A stretch of DNA of 26,957 nt from Chloroflexota bacterium (GCA_024232355.1 JAAEPW010000935.1:1-26957); one strand, 5' to 3'. Counted from the first letter of the stretch, positions 14,168-22,667 are shown. Made by a program: numbers and translations. Notes: generated by a model from the letters alone, not told the origin.

Positions 14168-15361
14168 CTATCGCTCCACCAATTGAATGCGGCGGTTATA
14201 AATGTTCATCAAAAACGACGTGGTCAGGCTGGTAAACAGGTAAACGCCCATCACCATCAAGAAAACGGGAACCGCCCGTCCGGCTTGGTTGATGATCGTC
14301 CGTCCCACAAAGAACAAATCGGGATAGCCAACGGCGATGGCGAGGCTCGAGTTCTTGGTCAGGTTCAGGTATTGGCTGATGAGGGGCGGGATAATGACGC
14401 GCATCGCCTGTGGAAAAACCACCAGCCGCAAGACCTGCATATCGTTCAGCCCGACCGCCCGGGCCGCCTCAAACTGCCCCCGGTTGACCGCCATGATGCC
14501 CGCGCGCACCACTTCGGCAATAAAGGCCCCAGTATAGATCACCAATCCGGCCAGTAGGGCAGCATATTCGGTGGTGAGCCGCATACCGCCTTCGAAATTG
14601 AATTTCCCCATCACTGGAAAATCCGCAACCAACGGGCTTGTGCCGCCGATGAACCATCCCACGGCAGGCAAAACCAACAGCACCACAATTGCCGTTGCCA
14701 CGGGATAGGTGCTGCGCCCCGTCTTTAGTTGATAACGCCCCAGCACGATGCGCAAAACGACAGCCAGGACAATGGCTATTACCACAAAAGTGATCCAGGT
14801 GCGAAAGGTCGAGGTCGGCACCGGCGCTGGCATATAGACGCCGCGCTGGCTGAGATAGATGGGGCCAGGCCATTGGATGCTTTCCTTGACGATCGGCAGG
14901 TTTTGGAAAACGGCAAAATACCAGATAAAAAGTTGGACCAAAAGGGGGATATTGCGGATCAGTTCAATGTACGCGCTGGCGATTTTGCTGACCAACCAGT
15001 TGGTGGAAAGCCGGGCCAGGGCAGTGATCGTCCCCAAGATCGTCGCCAGGACAACGCCCACCACCGCCGCCTTGACCGTGTTCAGGATGCCGACCAGGAA
15101 AGCATAGCCAAAGGACATGGATTCGTCATACGGGATCACCGACTCGGCCAGAGGAAAACCAGCCGATCCTCTTACAAAGTCGTAGCCCAGGCTCAACCCC
15201 CGGTCCTGGGCCGCCTGAAACACGTTACTAACAAAGAAAATTATAAAGCCAATCACTAGAACCGCCGAGACAACTTGGGCGATCCCCTGAATCACACGTT
15301 CGTCACGCCAGAGGGGGATGTTGCTTCTAGTGACAACTTGAATACGAGAATCCTGACTCAT
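14168..15361 (-). CDS. aapQ: Amino-acid ABC transporter permease (AapQ/BztB type)
   Basis: This 397-residue partner permease has an N-terminal helix (VVSAVLVIGFIIFFV) and several further membrane segments. The EAA loop AARAVGLNDMQVLRLVVFPQ lies near residue 300, then the conserved LTKNSSLAIAVGYPDLF segment, which is characteristic of AapQ/BztB. The start could be ATG 15361 or GTG 15367: a GGGA element lies nine and three bases upstream respectively, so ATG is preferred. It follows the binding-protein gene across a 100-base gap with a strong hairpin, a usual device for making more binding protein than permease. Family is secure. Confidence 0.93.
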   Translation of the reverse strand: MSQDSRIQVVTRSNIPLWRDERVIQGIAQVVSAVLVIGFIIFFVSNVFQAAQDRGLSLGYDFVRGSAGFPLAESVIPYDESMSFGYAFLVGILNTVKAAVVGVVLATILGTITALARLSTNWLVSKIASAYIELIRNIPLLVQLFIWYFAVFQNLPIVKESIQWPGPIYLSQRGVYMPAPVPTSTFRTWITFVVIAIVLAVVLRIVLGRYQLKTGRSTYPVATAIVVLLVLPAVGWFIGGTSPLVADFPVMGKFNFEGGMRLTTEYAALLAGLVIYTGAFIAEVVRAGIMAVNRGQFEAARAVGLNDMQVLRLVVFPQAMRVIIPPLISQYLNLTKNSSLAIAVGYPDLFFVGRTIINQAGRAVPVFLMVMGVYLFTSLTTSFLMNIYNRRIQLVER

Positions 15362-15380
15362 ACTCACTTTTCCCTTTTCT

Positions 15381-15410
15381 GGGGCCAGGCTCTCGAAAGA
15401 ACCTGGCCCC
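15381..15410 (-). other. Intercistronic hairpin between binding-protein and permease genes
   Basis: GGGGCCAGG (15381-15389) pairs perfectly with CCTGGCCCC (15402-15410) around a 12-base loop. No T-run follows on the minus strand, so it more likely stabilises the upstream binding-protein mRNA, or partly stops transcription, than fully terminates. Confidence 0.65.
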
Positions 15411-15461
15411 TATGCTTCAATATTGAACAAACTCGAGGCAGTTAGCAAACCACTCTACGTT

Positions 15462-16607
15462 CTAGCGGACGGGCGGCGCATAGATCAAGCCGCCATCACT
15501 CCAGAGCTTGTTGGGGCCACGGGGGAGATCAAAAGCGTCACCATCGGGACCCATGTAGCGATCGTAAACCTCGCCATAGTTGCCCACGGCACGAATGATA
15601 TTGACGGCAAAGTCTGGTTCCAGTCCCAACTCGGCTGCCCCAAACTCGCCCTCCACGCCCAACAGGCGCTTGACGGCGGGGTTGTCGCTGCCCATCATGT
15701 CGTCTACATTGTCCATGGTGATGCCCAGTTCCTCGGCATTGATCAAGACGTAGGCCACGCTCTTGACCAAGTCAAACCACTGGTCGTCGCCCTGCGGAAC
15801 GGCCGGTGTCAGGGGTTCCTTGGACATGGTAAGATCGAGGATTTCGTGGTCGGCGGGGTTTTCAAAGCCTTCTCGGACAGCCGCCAACTGCGATTTGTCG
15901 CTGGTGGTTGCGTCGCAGCGTCCCTCTTCGTAGGCGTTGTATACTGACGCGGTGTCCTCAAATGTCACTGCTTCAAAGTCTAGACCACGGCCACGGAAAT
16001 TGTCGGCCAGATTCAACTCGGTGGTGGTACCGGTGGTCACGCAAACGGTCGCGCCATCCAGGTCCTCCAACGTGGTCGCGCCGAGGTCCTTACGAACCAT
16101 CATTCCTTGACCATCGTAGAATGTGACAACCGTAAAGTTGCCCCATTGCGCGTCACGGCTAGAGGTCCAGGTGCAGTTACGCGACAACACGTCCACCTCG
16201 GCGGTCTGCAAGGCTGGGCCACGCTCGGCTGCCGTCAGCGGTACGAATTCAACGGCCTCGGGGTCGTTAAAGATGGCGGCGGCTATCGCCCGGCAAAAAT
16301 CAATGTCAAAACCAATGTTCCGGCCATTCTCGTCCAGGTAGCCAAAGCCGAGCAGGTCGGTACGGCTGCCGCAGACGACCTTGCCGCGATCCTTGATGAT
16401 CTGTAAACGAGACTCACCAGAGGCAGGCATTGCGGGACATTCGGGGCACTCGGCCGCCTCGGGACATTCGACATCGGGGCACTCGCCCGCATCAGGGCAG
16501 TCGGGGCAGTCTGGGCAATCTGGACAGTCTGGCGCCCCACCACAGGCAGTGAGCAGGACACTCAGGGTCAACAAAATGACTAACGATGCATACAGCTTGC
16601 GATTCAC
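15462..16607 (-). CDS. aapJ: Amino-acid ABC transporter substrate-binding lipoprotein (AapJ type) with Cys-rich linker
   Basis: This 381-residue extracellular binding protein captures the amino acid and hands it to the permeases. The signal peptide ends in the lipobox LLTAC (lipidated Cys22). Residues 25-60 form a linker of CPD/CPE repeats with cysteines at 28, 31, 34, 37, 43, 48, 54 and 57. The binding domain follows (VVCGSRTDLLGFGYLDENG, GFDIDFCRAIAAAIF, SRNCTWTSSRD), strongly similar to AapJ/BztA. The start is GTG 16607 with AGGAGGAG five bases upstream. Close homologues of AapJ are usually periplasmic and lack this linker; the lipid anchor fits a cell with one membrane. The linker may bind metal or form disulfides, but that is only inference. 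Family is secure. Confidence 0.94.
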   Translation of the reverse strand: MNRKLYASLVILLTLSVLLTACGGAPDCPDCPDCPDCPDAGECPDVECPEAAECPECPAMPASGESRLQIIKDRGKVVCGSRTDLLGFGYLDENGRNIGFDIDFCRAIAAAIFNDPEAVEFVPLTAAERGPALQTAEVDVLSRNCTWTSSRDAQWGNFTVVTFYDGQGMMVRKDLGATTLEDLDGATVCVTTGTTTELNLADNFRGRGLDFEAVTFEDTASVYNAYEEGRCDATTSDKSQLAAVREGFENPADHEILDLTMSKEPLTPAVPQGDDQWFDLVKSVAYVLINAEELGITMDNVDDMMGSDNPAVKRLLGVEGEFGAAELGLEPDFAVNIIRAVGNYGEVYDRYMGPDGDAFDLPRGPNKLWSDGGLIYAPPVR

Positions 16608-17020
16608 AATTCTCCTCCTATACTTATGCTAGACTATGTACGACCAACAGATACTGTCAGAAGCTTTCGATATGCCACCTCCTTTCGTTTCCCCACCAAC
16701 TACCGGTTTTCAGCACAAATGCCCATTAATTCAAAAGACTAATGAGAGTGTGTCAAAATCTATGGGGAACTGGTATTGGAACGTTTGTTGTCAGGCGTAC
16801 GTCGTTGAAAATCTGGAATGAGAATGTAGAGCAAGGTAACGGCGATTTACCTTTAAAAGTATAGTCAAAAGGCCCAAGCTGTCAAATGGAGTTTGTGCTG
16901 GAATCATCGTTGAAATATAATCGAGGTAAACCTTCCAGTGAGGAAATTTGATGATCGGGCTTTTTTTTCTTCCGCCACGAATTACCACGAATGCAAGAAA
17001 TGCGGCGAAATAGATCGGCC
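16608..17020. other. Intergenic region, no gene recognised
   Basis: About 400 bases upstream of the transporter operon hold no supported gene. A weak minus-strand promoter (CTGACA, 16 bases, CATAGT) may lie just upstream of the binding-protein gene at 16632-16659. At 16975-16992 there are two tandem CCACGAAT units with a 10-bp period, resembling the dispersed repeats seen elsewhere in the window. Confidence 0.4.
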
Positions 17021-17250
17021 CTATTCCTTTGCTGCCTCCATTATCTCCTCGAGATAGAAAATCACTCGGTACAATTCCCGATCCACCCGAGCATTGTCAC
17101 CGAAACAATCCCAAAGTCCACGTAATCAGCAGTGGTTTGCATCTTGAAGGCAAAGGCTTGATTCAGTTATTTCTTGTAATAGGCCCGGCTCGACCACATC
17201 CTTTCAATCGTTCTGCCCAAATCTACTTTACCATCCTCTATGACACAGCA
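17021..17250 (-). pseudogene. Decayed HEPN-domain-like gene remnant
   Basis: On the minus strand, broken frames together resemble the C-terminal half of a HEPN domain. VIEDGKVDLGRTIERM is followed by a stop (17167-17169). In the same frame comes NQAFAFKMQTTADYVDFG, close to the HEPN pattern LxxAFxLRxxADYxDF. A frame change then leads to ARVDRELYRVIFYLEEIMEA, ending at a stop at 17021-17023. Such small proteins are often toxins of HEPN-MNT pairs; no MNT partner and no intact N-terminal half with the RxxxxxH motif is visible. The similarity is judged by eye and is tentative. It could also be chance frames in a non-coding gap. Confidence 0.3.
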
Positions 17251-17290
17251 TTTTGCAATGAGCACATACTTGGACCAATAGGTATTGGAA

Positions 17291-20044
17291 CTAGACCAGC
17301 CCAAGTTCTCGTGTGCGCGCAATCGCCTGACCGCGATGGGACACAGCCAACTTGCCGTAAATGTTGTTGATGTGCCACTTGGTCGTGCCCACAGTGATCA
17401 CCAGTTGCTCAGCGATTTCCCGGTTCGAGAGACCGGCGACGACGAGGCGCAGCACCTCTAGCTCCCGGTCGCTCAGCGGCTCGATGAGGGGTTGGGCAAT
17501 TGGGTGCGGAGGTGTGGAGGTACGAGGGAGCGCCGCCAGCAGTCTACGCGCGTACTCTGGCGCTATGCCCTGCGACGCAGCCTTTTGAAGCAACACAGCC
17601 ATCGGCTCCCCTTTGTCCACAAAGGTGCAGACGTAGCCTTCCGGTTCAGCCAGGGTGAACGCGCGAGCCAGGGCTGCTATGGCTTGATCGGGTTGTCCTT
17701 GTGCCTCACAAGCCAGTGCCTGGCAGGTCAACAGATCAATCACCCGTCCCCACCGTTTCCCCGATTCGGCTTTGGGTAACAGGAGATCGATCAAATCTAC
17801 TGCCTCGCCATGTCTCCCTTGAGCCAAAAGCACCTGGGCCAGGATGATCAGCTCGGCTTCACGATAGGCAGAGAGCGGAACATCCGAATCTAAACGGACA
17901 TTTTGTGCCCAATCTGCGGCCCGATCAACCGCTCCTTGTGCCGCCCACAGCTTGGCTCGGAAGGATTCCACGAGAGGTTTTACTGCCTCTGGCTGTCGCG
18001 GAGCGAACGCTGCCAGATCGTCCAGCGCCTCAAAAGCCCCTTGCCAATCTTCTTCTGATGCTCGTAGCTGGGCCAGGCCGGTGAGACCGGGCATGAGGGC
18101 ATCCAGGTCTCCCTGCGGCTTTGCCAGGGCAATGCCTTGTTCCAGGTGATGGCGCGCTGCTTCCCGATCGTTCTGTTCGTAGAGTATGGTGCCCAGCATT
18201 GTCTGTAAAAAGCCCGAGACGGGGTGGCGGGGACCAATCAATTCACGCGTCAGTTCTAGCCCCCGGTGACAGCTTTGCGCCGCCGCCCGCAGTTTCCCTT
18301 GGACGGATTGCACTTCTGCCAGATGTCCCCAGGCCAGGGCAAAGAGATGCATATTCCCTTGCTCTTGACTAGATGTCGCGGTTTCGGCAAAGGTCTTTGC
18401 CGCGCTCTCGAGTTCGCCGTTGAGCTTGTGAGCTAGGGATGTGATGTACAGGATCACCGGGCGCAAATCCTGCGGTCGATTGACCAGGTAGGGCAGGTCC
18501 TCTTCCTCCAGGTAGGGCAAAATTTGCTGGTGGAGATGGAGGGCTTGAGGGGCGTCGAGATGATCGATGGACAGGCCCATGCGCACGATGGCCACCTCGA
18601 TCAGTGCAGCCCGCAGGTTGGGAGCCAGCTTGTCCACTTTTGGCCTTTTAGTGAACAGTGCCTCCATTCCCACACCCAACCCCTCTTCGAGGGTCTGTAA
18701 ACACTCTTCAGCTTGGGCCGGGTGTTGGGTTGCCAGATTTGCCCAGGCAAACAGCATACACAGCTTGGGGTAAAGTCGGGCCAAGTTCGGGGGGATCATG
18801 GACCACCAACGAATCAACACGTTGTGCGGGACGAGTCCGAGCAGCAACCGTCCGCGTTTTTCGATCAGATGAACGATATAGTCATAGTCGTCGATGATTC
18901 GAGCGTGCTCGACAGCTTGGACCAGTAATTCGTTTTCCTCGTACCAACGGCTGGCTCGTCGGTGTAGCAGACCGATTTCTTCGGGTGTGGCGCTTGCTTC
19001 CAAGCGTTGGCGCAGCAGGTCGGCAAAGAGTTGGTGATAGCGATACCATTGCCGTTGATTGTCGAGGGCAGTGAGAAAGATGTTGGAGCGTTCCAGGTAC
19101 TCGAGAATCTCCGAGCTGTCATCCCTGTCTACGTGTGCTTTGGCGTCACCAAAGCACACGGCGTTACACAGCGGCGCGCAAAGGCGATCCAGGATGCAGG
19201 TACGCAACAGGAACGCCTGGACCGAGTCTGGTTGTCCCCGCAGGACCTCTTCTAGCAAAAAATCCGCAATGTAGCGGTCGTCCCCGGCGAATGTGACCAC
19301 AAAGCGCTCCGGGTCCGGCTGCCGGTGGAGTGACAGGGCGGCCATCTGCAGACCCGCAATCCACCCCTCTGTGCGCTGCTCCAGGGTAGCGACTGCCTGG
19401 GCGGACAGGTCGAGTTCCATCGTATGATTAAGAAACTGTGCCGCTTCCTGGGCTGTGAAACGTAGATCACGAACCCGGATCTCGGTCATCTGCCCGCGAG
19501 CGCGAAAACGGGACAGCGGCAGCGGGGGATCGGCCCGGCTGGTGAGTACCAAGTGCATTGTGGGGGGCTGGTGCTCGACCAAGAACCCAAGCGCCTCGTG
19601 AATCCATTCATTTTGAATGACCTGGTAATCGTCGAGAACGAGGACAAAGGGGGTAGACGTGGCGGCTATGTCGTTGATCAGTGCCGTGACCAGTATCTGA
19701 GGCGGCGGCAACTGGGGTGTTCCCAACTGGCTCTGTATTGCCTGGCCGATGTTTTTGTCGACTTTATTCTGGGCGGCGATGAGGTAGGCAAAGAACCGCG
19801 CGGGATCGTTGTCGCCTTTGTCCAGGGAGAGCCAGGCGGTAGGGCGGCCCAAGTGATGCAACCATTCGCTGACCAGCGTCGTTTTGCCAAATCCGGCCGT
19901 GGCAGAAACGAGGGTTAGCTTGCGGGAGAAACCACGGTTTCGCTCTAGTCCCGCGTTCAACTGCTCAATTAGGTGAGGGCGTGGCACTAGTTCTGGGCGG
20001 GGGGAAGGGATATAGAGTTTGGTGGTCAGCAAAGATGTTTCCAT
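17291..20044 (-). CDS. MalT-like LuxR-family transcriptional regulator with STAND ATPase
   Basis: This 917-residue signal-transduction ATPase regulator has three parts. An N-terminal NTPase carries Walker A SATAGFGKTT at 47-56 and Walker B FVLVLDDYQVI near 130. A long middle region of TPR-like helices (residues ~430-830) would sense the inducer. A C-terminal LuxR helix-turn-helix (LSDRELEVLRLVVAGLSNREIAEQL) sits in the last 65 residues. Family members such as MalT oligomerise with ATP and inducer to activate promoters; the ligand here is unknown. No ribosome binding site precedes ATG 20044, but a promoter ends six bases before it, so the mRNA is probably leaderless. A paralogue lies at 22668-25340, with a 31-base identical block near the start codons. 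Family is very secure. Confidence 0.93.
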   Translation of the reverse strand: METSLLTTKLYIPSPRPELVPRPHLIEQLNAGLERNRGFSRKLTLVSATAGFGKTTLVSEWLHHLGRPTAWLSLDKGDNDPARFFAYLIAAQNKVDKNIGQAIQSQLGTPQLPPPQILVTALINDIAATSTPFVLVLDDYQVIQNEWIHEALGFLVEHQPPTMHLVLTSRADPPLPLSRFRARGQMTEIRVRDLRFTAQEAAQFLNHTMELDLSAQAVATLEQRTEGWIAGLQMAALSLHRQPDPERFVVTFAGDDRYIADFLLEEVLRGQPDSVQAFLLRTCILDRLCAPLCNAVCFGDAKAHVDRDDSSEILEYLERSNIFLTALDNQRQWYRYHQLFADLLRQRLEASATPEEIGLLHRRASRWYEENELLVQAVEHARIIDDYDYIVHLIEKRGRLLLGLVPHNVLIRWWSMIPPNLARLYPKLCMLFAWANLATQHPAQAEECLQTLEEGLGVGMEALFTKRPKVDKLAPNLRAALIEVAIVRMGLSIDHLDAPQALHLHQQILPYLEEEDLPYLVNRPQDLRPVILYITSLAHKLNGELESAAKTFAETATSSQEQGNMHLFALAWGHLAEVQSVQGKLRAAAQSCHRGLELTRELIGPRHPVSGFLQTMLGTILYEQNDREAARHHLEQGIALAKPQGDLDALMPGLTGLAQLRASEEDWQGAFEALDDLAAFAPRQPEAVKPLVESFRAKLWAAQGAVDRAADWAQNVRLDSDVPLSAYREAELIILAQVLLAQGRHGEAVDLIDLLLPKAESGKRWGRVIDLLTCQALACEAQGQPDQAIAALARAFTLAEPEGYVCTFVDKGEPMAVLLQKAASQGIAPEYARRLLAALPRTSTPPHPIAQPLIEPLSDRELEVLRLVVAGLSNREIAEQLVITVGTTKWHINNIYGKLAVSHRGQAIARTRELGLV

Positions 20045-20286
20045 ACGGCAAGTATACTATAACCTCACCCCAAAGACAACGCATTGTATCCCTTTGTCAT
20101 TCAGGGCTGTTCAGTTCTCGCACAGAACGATCTAGCCACCGCACTTGTCCTGAACCCTGTACCTGTCGGTCCAGGACAGGTGCTGCCAAGTACAGGGCCC
20201 CGGGGACGGCCCATGCAGCGGTATGGTATTTCCAGGAAAGGTTTTCGTCCCCAAAACGCCCCCAGGACGGGGGCTGAGAGCCTTGG
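20045..20286. other. Intergenic region with GC-rich hairpins
   Basis: No gene is supported here apart from the regulator promoter. There are hairpins such as CCTGTCGGTCCAGGACAGG (near 20163-20181) and GCCCCC AGGAC GGGGGC (near 20257-20273), neither followed by a convincing T-run. Confidence 0.35.
20051..20079 (-). promoter_or_regulatory. Promoter giving a leaderless transcript of the 917-aa regulator
   Basis: On the minus strand, TTGTCT (20074-20079), 17 bases and TATACT (20051-20056) are followed by six bases and then the ATG. A start seven bases after the -10 box would be the A of the ATG itself, which explains the missing ribosome binding site. Confidence 0.55.
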
Positions 20287-20415
20287 AAAATTAGAAGTGA
20301 TTTTGTGCCCTGTTTCGACGTACTGGTGAGCCTCGACAATTTGTTCCAACGGATAGCGTCTATCAATGACCGGGCACTGATTCAGTTGGATGGGGTTTTC
20401 CCAATGGTAGGCAAA
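20287..20415 (-). pseudogene. C-terminal remnant of an MDR-type quinone oxidoreductase
   Basis: One minus-strand frame reads CPVIDRRYPLEQIVEAHQYV and then ETGHK. This is the well-known C-terminal end of zinc-less alcohol dehydrogenase/quinone oxidoreductases, where VIDRRYPL also occurs in the intact gene at 21404. The frame then departs from the family and there is no upstream Rossmann domain. Bases before it are open but unrelated. It is a gene fragment from a second, different MDR paralogue. Confidence 0.6.
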
Positions 20416-20417
20416 GT

Positions 20418-20624
20418 CTAGTTCTTGCCTCTTTGAACAAGCCGTTTTAGTTGATCGAGATACTCTTTTGAGGATGTTTTGGTATCACTCGAGTACCTTT
20501 CATCAAAATCCCATTCAACTGAACCAGTGCCTACGTTCGAGTTCCGATAAAAAATTGTCCAAGTCCAAAACCAAGACTTTGCAAGTCTCTCGCCAAGCAT
20601 TTCGTAGGCAAAATCAACTTGCAA
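20418..20624 (-). CDS. Small uncharacterised reading frame (possible remnant)
   Basis: A 68-codon frame begins at TTG 20624 directly after a stop codon and has no clear ribosome binding site. The C-terminal part (SSKEYLDQLKRLVQRGKN) looks like a charged amphipathic helix, reminiscent of SHOCT-type tails. The middle is aromatic (KSWFWTWTIFY). It sits in a decayed gap between the MDR remnant and the methyltransferase terminator. I cannot name it, and it may be a fragment or chance. Confidence 0.2.
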   Translation of the reverse strand: MQVDFAYEMLGERLAKSWFWTWTIFYRNSNVGTGSVEWDFDERYSSDTKTSSKEYLDQLKRLVQRGKN

Positions 20625-20646
20625 TCACGTCAAACGTACTCGAGCA

Positions 20647-20690
20647 GAAAACAAACGCGCGCGCCACCTCGCTCAATGGGGCGCGCGCGT
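20647..20690 (-). terminator. Strong terminator after the methyltransferase gene
   Basis: On the minus strand a perfect 11-base GC-rich stem pairs 20680-20690 with 20655-20665 around a 14-base loop, followed by TTGTTTTC. It lies five bases after the methyltransferase stop codon. Confidence 0.88.
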
Positions 20691-20694
20691 CTCT

Positions 20695-21333
20695 TTATTT
20701 TTTGATCACAATCGCTTGCATAAATGGAAACACATTTTTAACCTCGTACCGCTCGATCCCGATCTCTTGCAGCATCTCGTGGATTTCCGGCGCTACGTAT
20801 GCGGCTCTGATCGAGTCCCAAAAACCAGTGTTGACTGGCACCCAGTAGAGCCACCACGCCCTTCTCAGATCATAAATATAGAGCGTTCCTCCGTCTACCA
20901 GGGCAGACATTAGATTCTGTATGACTCTTTTGGGGTCCTTCCAATGGTGCAGACTGAACGTGCTGTACGCCAAGTCGAACCGCCCCAGTGATTCAAGGGC
21001 ATGCCCGTTTTCGGCATTGCCAACCACGAACTGTATCTTGTTTGCCAGTCCGGCGCGTTCGACGTATCCTTGGCCAACCGATGCCATATCCGGGGACAAC
21101 TCGACACCCGTGATCCGCACGTCTGGATATTCTTGGGCGATGGTGATCGCCAGCAACCCAGGGCCAGGACCAACCTCCAAGTATCTGCCGCCAATGTCGA
21201 GGGTTTCAAGGTCTTGTAGGAATCCTCGAAACCGCACCATAGAAGTGTGCGCCGTCGATTCAGCGTAATTCGCCGCCGATTCTACGCCCTCAAAAGCGTC
21301 ATTATGATAACTTTCTACAACTCGTTCAAACAT
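20695..21333 (-). CDS. Class I SAM-dependent methyltransferase
   Basis: This 212-residue cytoplasmic enzyme has motif I LEVGPGPGLLAITIA at about residues 52-66, an acidic loop (VELSPDM) that binds the SAM ribose, and motif IV-like FDLAYSTFSLHHWKDP. These match the Methyltransf_11/25 type, whose substrates range from small molecules to quinone precursors; none can be named. The ATG is preceded by AGGGAGGAAG at six bases. It follows the MDR oxidoreductase gene by 70 bases on the same strand and ends at a strong terminator, so the two are probably one operon and may modify the same compound. Fold is secure, substrate unknown. Confidence 0.88.
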   Translation of the reverse strand: MFERVVESYHNDAFEGVESAANYAESTAHTSMVRFRGFLQDLETLDIGGRYLEVGPGPGLLAITIAQEYPDVRITGVELSPDMASVGQGYVERAGLANKIQFVVGNAENGHALESLGRFDLAYSTFSLHHWKDPKRVIQNLMSALVDGGTLYIYDLRRAWWLYWVPVNTGFWDSIRAAYVAPEIHEMLQEIGIERYEVKNVFPFMQAIVIKK

Positions 21334-21403
21334 GGTCTTCCTCCCTATCGGTCGCGTTCAGCCGCACGCGAGCGCAACGAAGCGTGTCGACTGCAACGCG
21401 GGG

Positions 21404-22399
21404 TCAGGTTTTGCTTGCATGTTCCACGGCTATAACGATTTTTCCTTTGGCGTGTCCTTCTCCAAGATACCGGAGAGCTTTTGCAGTCTCACTTAGTGGG
21501 TAACGTCGATCGATGACCGGCTTTACTTTGCTAGACTCGAGAAGCTCTTTTACACAAGTCAAATCCTTTTGGTTAATATTCGCAAGAATGGAACCGATCT
21601 TCTTGCCCTCGGTCTTTGAAATCCACCACTGTAGGAGCATGCCCGTCAAGAGTGAGACAATGAAGCCACTTTCTCCTCCGACTAAAACACAAATGGCATT
21701 GGGCTTGAGCGATCGCTTGTACTCGAGAATTGAACGGTTGCCGTTCACGACCAGAATCAGGTCATAAAGCTCCCCGTTCTTGGTAAAGTCGTCACGGGCG
21801 TAATCGATGACATGGTCGGCGCCGATTGATCGCGCTATCTCTACATTCCTTGAACTGCACACGGCCGTAACTTGCGCTCCAAGCGATTTGGCAATCTGGA
21901 CGGCAAATGTACCCACTCCCCCGGACGCCCCATGAATCAACACTTTTTCCCCTGGCTCGATCTGTCCTTTATCGCGAAGGCCCTGCAGGGCTGTGAGCGC
22001 CGCCAGCGGTACGGCGGCCGCTTCCTCGAAAGAGACGTTGGCCGGTTTCAGTTCCAGAGTTTTTTCGCCAGCGCATACATACTCGGCAAAACCACCACTG
22101 ACACCCTTTGCGATTCCAAATACCTGGTCACCCGGTTGGAACCGCCTGACTTTTTTACCAATCGCGGTAACCCTCCCCGCAATGTCGGCTCCAAGTATCG
22201 TCTTTTGGGGTCTAAGCAGTCCCTTGCCCATCAGACGGATCAGGAACACATCAGCGGTTAAAAAGTGCCAGTCATAGGCATTGGCAGAAGCGGTATGAAC
22301 TTTTACCAAGACTTCATCATCAAGGGGGACGGGTCTTTCCACATCCTTGAGTTGAAGAACATCTGGTGGTCCGTACTCTGTGTATACAATTGCTTTCAA
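21404..22399 (-). CDS. NAD(P)-dependent MDR-family alcohol dehydrogenase/quinone oxidoreductase
   Basis: This is a 331-residue medium-chain oxidoreductase. The GroES-like N-terminal half starts KAIVYTEYGPPDVLQL and contains ILGADIAGRVTAIG. The Rossmann half carries VLIHGASGGVGTFAVQIAK, the nucleotide-binding glycine motif with the zinc-less QOR-type AxxGGVG. The C-terminus has VIDRRYPLSET. The cysteine ligands of the structural zinc are absent, so this is the zinc-independent reductase branch. Typical reactions are reduction of quinones or enones with NADPH. The start is TTG 22399 with GGAGGT six bases upstream. It heads a two-gene unit with the methyltransferase and is divergent from the second LuxR/MalT-type regulator, a possible controller. 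Substrate unknown. Confidence 0.9.
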   Translation of the reverse strand: MKAIVYTEYGPPDVLQLKDVERPVPLDDEVLVKVHTASANAYDWHFLTADVFLIRLMGKGLLRPQKTILGADIAGRVTAIGKKVRRFQPGDQVFGIAKGVSGGFAEYVCAGEKTLELKPANVSFEEAAAVPLAALTALQGLRDKGQIEPGEKVLIHGASGGVGTFAVQIAKSLGAQVTAVCSSRNVEIARSIGADHVIDYARDDFTKNGELYDLILVVNGNRSILEYKRSLKPNAICVLVGGESGFIVSLLTGMLLQWWISKTEGKKIGSILANINQKDLTCVKELLESSKVKPVIDRRYPLSETAKALRYLGEGHAKGKIVIAVEHASKT

Positions 22400-22603
22400 G
22401 GGTTACCTCCAAGTTTATCTTGCTATGATCATTACCAGATTTCTGTCTAACGACAATCTATTCAACACAGTTCGCAAAACCTAACTAGTATTTTGACCCG
22501 GTATCAATATGCCACAAACCTGTGAAAAAGTTGTGAAGAGATGAAGGAGATGTGATGAATTTCCTTTTTTTTGCCAAGCACAACAATAGCGCTTGTTCGC
22601 CAT

Positions 22604-22632
22604 TTGAGAATACGAAGGAAGTGTGGTAAGAT
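22604..22632 (+). promoter_or_regulatory. Promoter of the 890-aa LuxR/MalT-type regulator
   Basis: TTGAGA (22604-22609), a 17-base spacer and TAAGAT (22627-22632) are a good sigma-70 candidate, giving a start near 22639 and a leader of about 29 bases with AAAGGG before the ATG. Between 22400 and 22603 I see no gene, only AT-rich intergenic sequence. Confidence 0.55.
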
Positions 22633-22667
22633 TGCGCCAGTTTACGTGTTACTGCTAAAAGGGCACA

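Noticed and set aside
15423..15947. 174-codon plus-strand frame opposite the binding-protein gene
   Set aside because: Antisense to a clear AapJ-type protein and lacking any recognisable motif.
16381..16632. Plus-strand frame with Gly-His-Ser and Gly-Gln-Ser repeats
   Set aside because: It is the complement of the Cys-Pro-Asp repeat of the binding protein, which has a signal peptide and domain support.
16650..16695. A minus-strand Shine-Dalgarno-like AAAGGAGG followed by GTG and 14 codons
   Set aside because: The spacing to the GTG is only one or two bases and the peptide has no run of regulatory codons, so a leader peptide is not supported.
22400..22603. Possible promoter of the MDR-methyltransferase pair on the minus strand
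   Set aside because: Several weak box pairs can be drawn, but none matches well enough with proper spacing to be listed.
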